Below, one piece after another: positions 1 through 4,659 of a stretch of 6,033 bases of DNA. The DNA is from Nanobdellota archaeon (GTDB lineage Archaea > Nanobdellota > Nanobdellia > Pacearchaeales > GW2011-AR1), in the NCBI GenBank assembly GCA_030704765.1, contig JAUYDD010000048.1:1-6033 (forward strand), written 5' to 3'. The number at the start of each line of letters is the position of its first letter. Within the stretch, counting starts at the first letter, position 1. A program made the translations under genes and the position numbers. Under the pieces are notes generated by a model that made no database searches, had not been told where the DNA came from, and was given only the letters and a program-made list of their open reading frames with translations.

Positions 1-2
1 AA

Positions 3-22
3 CCTCATCTTTTAAGATGAGG
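3..22. repeat. Small palindrome preceding repeat C1 (leading hairpin 1)
   Basis: The left arm CCTCATCTT (3-11) and right arm AAGATGAGG (14-22) are perfect inverted repeats around a TT centre, giving a tight hairpin of 7-9 bp. It lies just before the module that begins repeat C1. A near-identical palindrome at 1435-1454 differs by one T-A to A-T pair swap, and a related one at 3890-3909 stands in the same position relative to repeat C4. It is read as the leading hairpin of a composite repeat. The window begins here, so the true left border of the element cannot be seen. Confidence 0.7.
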
Positions 23-38
23 TAGTTTACTTGCATTC

Positions 39-141
39 AATTTCCGAGCATCCTAAAAATTTCCGAATCAGAAAAATCGCCGATCAAACTCCATCCTTCA
101 GGATGGAGTAGGCGATTTTTCAGGAAATTTTTTTGATATTA
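39..141 (+). repeat. Structured intergenic repeat, copy C1 (long hairpin)
   Basis: The core at 52-141 matches the reverse complement of 3789-3878 at 83 of 90 positions with no gaps, by my hand alignment. It folds on itself: AAAAATTTCC (55-64) pairs with GGAAATTTTT (123-132), GAAAAATCGCC (71-81) with GGCGATTTTTC (111-121), and ACTCCATCC (88-96) with GGATGGAGT (101-109), with loop TTCA. Two internal loops have 6 nt on the left side and 1 nt on the right. The preceding module at 39-59 (AATTTCCGAGCATCC, then an A-run) recurs at 1739-1759 with one mismatch. The 3' T7 run after the stem would suit a terminator for a gene left of the window. A mobile or RNA role is equally possible. Confidence 0.85.
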
Positions 142-143
142 CG

Positions 144-164
144 AATCACATAATTTATGTGATT
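144..164. promoter_or_regulatory. Palindrome upstream of the HEPN/MNT promoter (possible operator)
   Basis: AATCACATA (144-152) and TATGTGATT (156-164) form a perfect 9-bp inverted repeat with a 3-nt centre. It ends about 14 nt before the TATA-like tract at 178-186. A dyad this close to a toxin-antitoxin type promoter could be the binding site of a dimeric regulator. Seen: the dyad and its position. Inferred: the operator role. It could instead be another hairpin of the neighbouring repeat family. Confidence 0.4.
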
Positions 165-173
165 TATAACAGA

Positions 174-187
174 AAGATTTTTAAATT
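174..187 (+). promoter_or_regulatory. Archaeal promoter of the HEPN/MNT operon
   Basis: TTTTTAAAT at 178-186, preceded by the purine-rich AAAGA (a BRE-like element), is a TATA box centred about 25 nt before the ATG at 206. This spacing puts transcription initiation at or next to the start codon, so the mRNA would be leaderless. No Shine-Dalgarno sequence precedes ATG 206, which agrees with that. Confidence 0.65.
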
Positions 188-205
188 ATAATTCTATATA
201 ATTAC

Positions 206-613
206 ATGACAACAATTGAAGAGCATACAGAAATAATTAAGGAATGTATGGATGATATAAATGAGAAGATAAAATCAAACCTAGTTTATGAAAGGCAAAA
301 AATAATAGGTTTTGCTTCTTCAGAATCAGCCACTAATCTTTTTGCAGTATTTTTGCATTCAAAAAATTTAATAGAACCTTCATTTAGTGTGAATCATAGA
401 TTTTTTTTTTCAATTAAGATCGCAGAAAAAAAATTTGATATTGATTTTTCTAATAAAGATAAGATTCTGGATTTACTAGTTAAGCAGGAAGATTTTAGAA
501 ATAAATTATGCTATGGAAAAAGGAAAAATATAGAGACAGTTAATTCTGCAATAAAAAATCTCTTTGAATTAAAAAATTTGCTAGAAAATAATAAGGAAGG
601 TGAAAATGAATAA
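206..613 (+). CDS. HEPN-like small protein, partner of the downstream nucleotidyltransferase
   Basis: A 135-residue protein, predicted mostly helical and cytoplasmic, with no signal peptide. The gene order (a short helical protein, then an overlapping minimal nucleotidyltransferase) is that of HEPN/MNT toxin-antitoxin pairs. In that family the HEPN protein is an RNase or its inactive relative, with an R-x4-6-H active motif. Here RNKLCYG (98-104) sits where R-N-x3-x-H-G is expected, near the start of the last helix, but Tyr103 (codon TAT at 512-514) stands in the His position. Residues 32-66, containing IGFASSE and the SVNHRFF segment, look like a conserved core; my recall of similar archaeal proteins supports this only informally. 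Start ATG 206 suits the leaderless promoter. The family assignment is inferred from context plus a weak motif, and it could be a non-HEPN helical antitoxin. Confidence 0.6.
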   Translation: MTTIEEHTEIIKECMDDINEKIKSNLVYERQKIIGFASSESATNLFAVFLHSKNLIEPSFSVNHRFFFSIKIAEKKFDIDFSNKDKILDLLVKQEDFRNKLCYGKRKNIETVNSAIKNLFELKNLLENNKEGENE

Positions 614-1241
614 GGCTTTTTCATATGTCTATGATTTTTTATCAATGGTTTTTGAAAATGAAATTCTTAATAAAGAGATAAGTGAAGTTATATTATTTGG
701 AAGCACTGCTAAAGGCACTCATGATAAAAATAGTGATATAGACATTTTTATTGAAATAAAAGATATTCATAAGAAAGAAATTATTGAAAAACACTTAAGA
801 AGCATACAAAAAAGTTTTGAAACTGCTTCAGAAAAAACATGGAAGTTAAAGAATTTTACATTGCCTATAAATTTTATTGTAGGCAGGCTTGATGACCCAG
901 AATGGGGGGGCTTAAATGAAGAGATATCCAGTTCAGGAATTTCCCTATATAGTGAATATAAAAAACTTCCTGAAAAAATCAAGCATTATTATTTATTTAA
1001 TTATTCATTAAGTAATCTTAAAAGAAAGGATAAGATGAAATTCATAAGAACGTTATTTGGATATAATATCAACAAGAATAACAAAGATTATTTACAAAAA
1101 GGCATAATTGAACAATATAATGGCATGAAACTTGCATCTAATGTTGTTTTAATCCCCTCAGGAGAAATTAAAAACATAAAGAAATTATTTAATGAATATA
1201 AAATAAAATACAAGATATTTGATACATGGATTAGGTTATAA
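606..1241 (+). CDS. Minimal nucleotidyltransferase (MNT, pol-beta fold) with C-terminal extension
   Basis: A 211-residue protein. The pol-beta nucleotidyltransferase signature is clear at 31-48 (from ATG 606): FGSTAKGTHDKNSDIDIFI, with Gly32-Ser33 for nucleotide binding and Asp44/Asp46 as metal-binding acids. A third carboxylate is not obvious: the strand LPINFIV (86-92) has Asn89 where an acid is common. Residues 125-211 form an extra domain, ending in a VVLIPSGE strand and a helix, beyond the usual roughly 100-residue MntA size. Known: MntA-type proteins neutralise HEPN toxins by adding AMP to them. The ATG at 606 is preferred to GTG 600 because GGAAGG (595-600) then sits 5 nt upstream as ribosome binding site. 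The gene overlaps its upstream partner by 8 nt (606-613), implying translational coupling. Its own promoter is not visible. Confidence 0.8.
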   Translation: MNKAFSYVYDFLSMVFENEILNKEISEVILFGSTAKGTHDKNSDIDIFIEIKDIHKKEIIEKHLRSIQKSFETASEKTWKLKNFTLPINFIVGRLDDPEWGGLNEEISSSGISLYSEYKKLPEKIKHYYLFNYSLSNLKRKDKMKFIRTLFGYNINKNNKDYLQKGIIEQYNGMKLASNVVLIPSGEIKNIKKLFNEYKIKYKIFDTWIRL

Positions 1242-1291
1242 AACCTGAACCCAGCTCATTTCTACTCAATCTAAATAAAAAAATTTCTTAA

Positions 1292-1526
1292 AGTGAATTT
1301 CCTATGCTCTCGGCACATGGAGATTCACTAATAATACAGAGTAAAAAATAAATCTCTGTTTTTAAACAGAGGACAAAGCTCTTGCTTTGTTTTTTCGCTC
1401 TTGTGAAAAAAGCATTTTTATGTCGGAAATTAAACCACATCTTTTAAGATGTGGATGTTAGTTTGTTTGGCTCTTCGCCAAATTTAGGGAGATTTTGCCT
1501 GCTTTCAGACAAGGCAAAATCTCTTT
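1292..1526. repeat. Array of seven consecutive hairpins
   Basis: Stems read directly from the sequence. A: 1292-1302 with 1319-1329, 11 bp including one T.G. B: 1354-1361 with 1364-1371. C: ACAAAGC (1373-1379) with GCTTTGT (1384-1390). D: 1390-1398 with 1403-1411, 9 bp including one G.T. E: 1435-1443 with 1446-1454. F: TTTGGC (1466-1471) with GCCAAA (1477-1482). G: 1486-1500 with 1512-1526, 15 bp including two G.T, loop 11 nt. Hairpins C, D and F share the loop word TCTT closed by a C-G pair. Hairpins B and E share a TTTT loop. Hairpin A lies 51 nt after the MNT stop and may end that transcript. The array as a whole could be a structured RNA or a set of transposon-end-like modules. Confidence 0.75.
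1415..1454 (-). repeat. Inverted partial copy of the 3-59 module (palindrome plus AATTTCCGA word)
   Basis: Read on the - strand this gives a CCACATCTT palindrome followed by AATTTCCGA, CAT and a run of A. Bases 3-59 on the + strand give a CCTCATCTT palindrome followed, after a longer spacer, by AATTTCCGA, GCATCCT and a run of A. Both copies therefore face inward around the HEPN/MNT operon with the palindrome outermost. The copy is short and has gaps relative to 3-59, and the palindrome itself has no orientation, so direction rests on the AATTTCCGA word and the A-run. Confidence 0.5.
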
Positions 1527-1738
1527 CAAATTATTAATGCCAATACAATCAGTGAGGGTAAATAAGCATTGATGAAAGACATGATTGCAAGAATTTTCAT
1601 TAATTTTAATGAAAAACAAATCTTCAAATTTCTAACAAGTTCCTATTTTACTAATAATACTAAATATTACTCTTTTAAGACTTAAAGTGCATAAGCAAAT
1701 TATTTTTATCCTAAATTGGGAGAAGAGGCGTTTGTTTT

Positions 1739-1850
1739 AATTTCTGAGCATCCTAAAAACAAGGGCCAATCAAACCACACTCGCCAGCAGGCGATTTTTT
1801 AGCTGTGGCAAAAAACCTTTAGGGTGTGGTGGATTGTTTTTTTGATTTTA
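1739..1850 (+). repeat. Diverged repeat copy C3 with a three-way-junction fold
   Basis: Its first 21 bases (AATTTCTGAGCATCC and an A-run) match 39-59 with one mismatch. GCCAATCAAAC (1765-1775) resembles 79-89, and the T7-GAT end (1837-1846) resembles 131-137. The middle differs and folds differently: CAATC (1767-1771) pairs with GATTG (1832-1836), CCACAC (1775-1780) with GTGTGG (1824-1829). Between them are two hairpins, TCGCC-AGCA-GGCGA (1781-1794) and a T6/A6 stem with GC/GC and loop TGTG (1795-1815). The junction strands are nearly contiguous, as in a compact three-way junction. Confidence 0.6.
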
Positions 1851-1892
1851 TGATTAAGATACATAAATGCTTTTTTTCACTCTCACCACCAA

Positions 1893-1951
1893 AAAAATCC
1901 AAGGGATTTTTAGGGCCTAAAAATTCCTCAGAAGGAATTTTTCGGAATTCC
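1893..1951. repeat. Chain of overlapping palindromes
   Basis: AAAAATCC (1893-1900) pairs with GGATTTTT (1904-1911). TTTTTAGG (1907-1914) can alternatively pair with CCTAAAAA (1916-1923). AAAAATTCCT (1919-1928) pairs with AGGAATTTTT (1933-1942), loop CAGA. GGAATTCC (1944-1951) is self-complementary. Because the arms overlap, at least two mutually exclusive folds exist. Each main stem has an A-run before it and a T-run after it, which would suit a terminator on either strand. Confidence 0.6.
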
Positions 1952-2104
1952 CAGCAAACCCAAAGCTCATAAAAGCAATTTTTGTAAATATATAAAATTA
2001 GTAAATTGCTCTTATTCGACATTTAGGTGTGGTACAAATTCCAACAGGGATTTGGTGATAACTGAATATTTACTATTTCTGTCCCAGACATTCCATTTCA
2101 ATAA

Positions 2105-2116
2105 CTTTTATAAACA
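2105..2116 (+). promoter_or_regulatory. Archaeal promoter of the surface glycoprotein gene
   Basis: TTTATAAA at 2107-2114 is a near-ideal TATA box. Its centre is about 26 nt before ATG 2136, so the transcript should start at or beside the start codon (leaderless). No Shine-Dalgarno sequence precedes the gene, which supports this reading and fixes the start. Confidence 0.75.
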
Positions 2117-2135
2117 CCCTTGATATTTAATTTAT

Positions 2136-3791
2136 ATGAATAAAAAAAAGAGAAATTTTTCAGGATTATTTGAAAATTTAATGCCTGGCTCTGCTTGTTT
2201 CAATAAATCAAGCAAATCAAGGATATCTATAATATTTATCTTTATTTTTTTATTAGCTTTTTTATTAACTACTTTGCACTCTTTAGGGCCTCTTGAATTA
2301 GATGTAAGCATCAATGGTTTTGTCAATGGCTTTAGCAGTGATTTCAATATGATGATAAATGACTTATCTGATAATGGTTATGATGAATATGATATTGAAG
2401 TTCCAAGCAATCCTAGTAATTATTCAAGTTTCTTTTCAATAATATCCGGATATAATCTGTCTATAGACTCCTGGAACAACAGCGGGAATCCACGCACTTT
2501 GAATCTTTCTTACACTTTCTCAACTGCTCAAAGCGGGACTATTAATTTTTCTTGGAACCTTATGAGCAATACACAATATAATGGGCTTTTTATCTTTTAT
2601 TTGAACAAGTCTAATTATTCTGGAATAGTTGCAACTCGTAATATGAGGCTGAATAATAGTTATAATGATAGTCTATTAACGCATTCTGCAATCTATATAC
2701 AAGTCAATATAACTAGTCTGCCATCACTAAATGTCTATCTAAATTCAAGTGACTCTAAAAATACAACCTTATCCAATATCACTTGTTTTGCTAATCTTAC
2801 TCATCCTGAAGGCAAGAAGATGAACCTTTCTGTCCAATGGTATAAAAATAATGCAACTAATCTGACTTTTGTCTTTAATAATGATTATGCTAATGGAAGC
2901 CTTTTCATGGCCAACCTCCATAATGGAAACACTACAAAAAATGAATCGTGGATATGCAGCATAACTGCTTTTGATGGTGTTGTTAATGGAACAATATCTA
3001 ATTCTTCTGCTATTTTAATATTGAACAGCATCCCAACTGTCACTCAACTATTGCCTGATGCTGGAAGTAATTCAACAAACAGGACAGCTTTTTTTAATTG
3101 GAGTTCAAGTGATAGTGATAATGATACATTGACCTTTGACATAAATATAACTTGCTTTTATTCACCTGGTGGAAGATGCCAAGGTGATGACCGAATTCAT
3201 AATAGCCTAACAGGTGATAATTATGCTATGACTGCTTATTTAAAGAAATTAAGAGACAATAATTATTATTATAACTGGACAATAAGAGCATATGATGGCC
3301 AGAATTATTCAAACTGGTCTAGTGCCAGGAATTTTTCAATACAGTCTTCTGTAACATTAAGTTTACCAGTATATAATAATATAAGTTTTGGAAATTTGAC
3401 AATAGGCCAGGTTGTTAACACAACCACTGGACCATATTCACCCATAGTAATAAGGAATGATGGCAATGTTGAGATTAATATTTCTGGAAATTTTACTCAT
3501 TTATTTATAAATTATCCTAATCCTACAACTTATTATCAATATAAAATAAGGAATCTTACATCAGGATGCTTTGATTATCCAAACACTGTCACTAGCTGGA
3601 CAAATGCACCAGCACCAAGTTCTAATGTTTCGATAATAAAAAAATTAAACTTTACTTCTGGCTATCAATCTGGATGCAATAATGCATCACTGGATATTAT
3701 GGTTATAGTGCCTCCAAGTGATGAAGAAGCTGGAAACAAATCATCTACAATCACTATAACAGGAATATTAGGAGAAAACATGACAATTTAA
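2136..3791 (+). CDS. Large, heavily N-glycosylated surface protein with Ig/FN3-like domains
   Basis: A 551-residue protein with a positively charged N-terminus (KKKR at 3-6) and one hydrophobic segment (about 30-48), acting as signal peptide or N-terminal anchor, so the rest is outside the cell. I count 43 N-x-S/T sites after residue 20, roughly one per 12 residues, as substrates for an archaeal oligosaccharyltransferase. Residues 55-190 form a beta-rich domain. Residues 196-297 look Ig-like, with Cys217, Trp235 and Cys274 in the classic C-W-C spacing order. Residues 298-402 resemble FN3 (NWSSSDSDNDTLTF, then WTIRAYDGQNYSNWS). Residues 405-545 form a last beta domain (IRNDGNVEINIS, then VPPSDEEAGNKSSTI). 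There is no C-terminal membrane segment. It is transcribed alone from its own promoter, and repeat C4 begins at its stop codon. Structural, adhesive or S-layer-associated roles all fit; no enzyme motif is seen. Confidence 0.85.
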   Translation: MNKKKRNFSGLFENLMPGSACFNKSSKSRISIIFIFIFLLAFLLTTLHSLGPLELDVSINGFVNGFSSDFNMMINDLSDNGYDEYDIEVPSNPSNYSSFFSIISGYNLSIDSWNNSGNPRTLNLSYTFSTAQSGTINFSWNLMSNTQYNGLFIFYLNKSNYSGIVATRNMRLNNSYNDSLLTHSAIYIQVNITSLPSLNVYLNSSDSKNTTLSNITCFANLTHPEGKKMNLSVQWYKNNATNLTFVFNNDYANGSLFMANLHNGNTTKNESWICSITAFDGVVNGTISNSSAILILNSIPTVTQLLPDAGSNSTNRTAFFNWSSSDSDNDTLTFDINITCFYSPGGRCQGDDRIHNSLTGDNYAMTAYLKKLRDNNYYYNWTIRAYDGQNYSNWSSARNFSIQSSVTLSLPVYNNISFGNLTIGQVVNTTTGPYSPIVIRNDGNVEINISGNFTHLFINYPNPTTYYQYKIRNLTSGCFDYPNTVTSWTNAPAPSSNVSIIKKLNFTSGYQSGCNNASLDIMVIVPPSDEEAGNKSSTITITGILGENMTI

Positions 3792-3878
3792 CATCAAAAA
3801 AATTTCCTGAAAAATCGTTTACTTCATCCTTAAGGATGGAGTTTGATCCGTGATTTTTCTGATTCGGAAATTTTTAGG
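3789..3878 (-). repeat. Structured intergenic repeat, copy C4 (inverted relative to C1)
   Basis: The reverse complement matches 52-141 at 83 of 90 positions without gaps. The fold is kept: AAAAATTTCC/GGAAATTTTT outer stem, GAAAAATC/GATTTTTC middle stem, and a 9-bp apical stem with loop TTAA, with internal loops of 1 and 6 nt at the same places as in C1. On the + strand, ACTTCATCC (3821-3829) faces GGATGGAGT (3834-3842) with one T.G wobble, and the middle stem is extended by G.T and T.G wobbles. On the - strand these would be A.C mismatches. It starts at the TAA stop of the glycoprotein gene, so as RNA it would form the 3' end of that mRNA. Confidence 0.85.
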
Positions 3879-3889
3879 CTGTTAAAATG

Positions 3890-3909
3890 CCGCACACTAA
3901 ATTGTGTGG
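3890..3909. repeat. Leading hairpin associated with C4
   Basis: CCGCACA (3890-3896) pairs with TGTGTGG (3903-3909) through 7 bp including one G.T, loop 6 nt. Read on the - strand it precedes C4 as the 3-22 palindrome precedes C1, and its outer bases (AACC-N-CA ... TG-N-GG) agree with those at 3-22 and 1435-1454. It overlaps the first codons of the longest possible reading of the next gene, which argues that this gene starts later. Confidence 0.5.
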
Positions 3910-3925
3910 TTTCAAGCATTTCAAC

Positions 3926-4564
3926 ATGAAAAAGAAAAAAATAAAACAAGCAGAAATAAAGGATCTGAACAAAAAAGTAGGTTCTAAACTTAAAGTTAAA
4001 GCTAGATCTCGCTTACTTTTTCGTTCTAGCTCTCCAAAACCTCGACAAAAATCACATTTTAAAGTGAAATATAAAACAGAAGGTTTTGGAGATTTCGAAT
4101 ACTATGCATTTTTAGATTATTCACAAGAGCTTATTGGATATTCTGTTATCAGGAAAGACAATCTAAAGGAATTGTTAGCTAAGATAGCAAGGCTGCATAG
4201 CTATAAAGAAATCAAGCATAAACAAAAATACCTTGCAAAAATAAAGAAACTTGATTGGAAAAAGATAAAGAAACTCATGGATTATAATATCGTGAAGATA
4301 ACTTCTAGTGAAAAAATACTGCTGAGTATAATTGAATTCATAAAAGAAAATAATGAATCATTGGGCTTCATATCTGTATCTGACCATTATTATAATTCTT
4401 TTTCAAAAATGATTGAGATGTCTGAAAGAAGGCATAATTATCTTATAGTCAAGGAGAGCGACATAAAAAAAGATTCAAATGAATATAAATTAAGTTTGGT
4501 TATTGAGACATTGCTTAATCTAGAAAGAAATGGAGGTAAAAGAAATGCTAAACCGAGTAAATAG
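3926..4564 (+). CDS. Basic hypothetical protein, possibly RNase H-like fold
   Basis: From ATG 3926 this is 212 residues. The first 50 are very rich in Lys/Arg (KKKKIK, KLKVKARSR, KPRQK) and look like a nucleic-acid-binding tail, with no membrane segment. The body may alternate strands and helices: FEYYAFLDYSQELIGYSVI (57-75) with Asp64 in a strand, a Lys-rich helical part (80-118), a strand GFISVSDHYY (147-156) with Asp153, and a final helix with Glu194. Acids in such positions recall RNase H-like nucleases or transposase cores, but this is a weak inference and I do not recognise the family. A longer reading from ATG 3887 exists; I prefer 3926 because the extra 13 codons cover the C4 leading hairpin and the new start is followed by four Lys codons. 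No clear ribosome binding site; TTAAAA (3882-3887) is a weak TATA candidate. Confidence 0.65.
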   Translation: MKKKKIKQAEIKDLNKKVGSKLKVKARSRLLFRSSSPKPRQKSHFKVKYKTEGFGDFEYYAFLDYSQELIGYSVIRKDNLKELLAKIARLHSYKEIKHKQKYLAKIKKLDWKKIKKLMDYNIVKITSSEKILLSIIEFIKENNESLGFISVSDHYYNSFSKMIEMSERRHNYLIVKESDIKKDSNEYKLSLVIETLLNLERNGGKRNAKPSK

Positions 4565-4620
4565 ACCCGTCAAGCCTACTTGCAAAATTTCTTGCTTTCG
4601 TCAGGGTCTGTTCCTCTTTA
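4563..4620 (+). terminator. Possible terminator hairpin after the basic protein gene
   Basis: AGACCC (4563-4568) pairs with GGGTCT (4604-4609), and inside it AAGC (4572-4575) can pair with GCTT (4594-4597). A pyrimidine-rich tail (TTCCTCTTTA, 4611-4620) follows. It begins at the stop codon of the preceding gene and precedes the next promoter, the right place for a terminator. The stem is interrupted and the tail is not a pure T-run, so the call is moderate. Confidence 0.4.
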
Positions 4621-4629
4621 ATCATAAGC

Positions 4630-4645
4630 ATATCAAATATATAAA
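4630..4645 (+). promoter_or_regulatory. Probable promoter of the 4660 operon
   Basis: TATATAAA at 4638-4645 is the best TATA match here but lies only 15-22 nt before ATG 4660, closer than the roughly 26 nt seen for the two other promoters. The less ideal ATATCAAAT just upstream (4630-4638) would give the expected spacing. Either way initiation falls near the start codon, with no Shine-Dalgarno sequence correctly placed for 4660. Confidence 0.45.
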
Positions 4646-4659
4646 TCTTTTTATATGAA

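Larger units (their letters stand above)
1242..2105. other. 864-bp hairpin-rich intergenic region without a convincing gene
   Basis: No frame on either strand carries a recognisable domain. The stretch holds seven hairpins in 1292-1526, a quieter AT-rich part at 1527-1735 with one 10-bp palindrome (1594-1615), a diverged repeat copy at 1739-1850, linked palindromes at 1893-1951, and two further stems (1974-1981 with 2003-2010; 2035-2042 with 2047-2054, one T.G pair). A 37-codon frame at 1572-1685 (MKDMIARIFINF...) has GAGGG about 12 nt upstream, but nothing else supports it. The region separates the HEPN/MNT operon from the glycoprotein gene and looks like accumulated repeat modules. Confidence 0.7.

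Noticed and set aside
767..982. 71-codon - strand frame inside the nucleotidyltransferase gene
   Set aside because: Shadow of the + strand gene, which has clear catalytic motifs in its own frame.
1292..1526. CRISPR array
   Set aside because: The hairpins differ in sequence and are not direct repeats with regular spacers.
1567..1580. Box C-like word (TTGATGA) suggesting a C/D guide RNA
   Set aside because: No D, D' or C' boxes lie at proper distances; the nearest CTGA is about 170 nt away.
1572..1685. 37-codon + strand frame (MKDMIARIFINFNEKQ...) in the intergenic region
   Set aside because: GAGGG lies about 12 nt upstream and the peptide looks plausible, perhaps a remnant of a DNA-binding protein, but the length is within chance for this base composition and no family can be named.
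1819..2022. 67-codon frame on the - strand
   Set aside because: It runs through the palindrome chain, so its codons are dictated by the inverted repeats. It has no domain, no ribosome binding site and no promoter I can defend.
2196..2200. Lipobox (GSAC) making the glycoprotein a lipoprotein
   Set aside because: The Cys at residue 21 lies before the hydrophobic segment instead of after it, so it cannot be a signal peptidase II type site.
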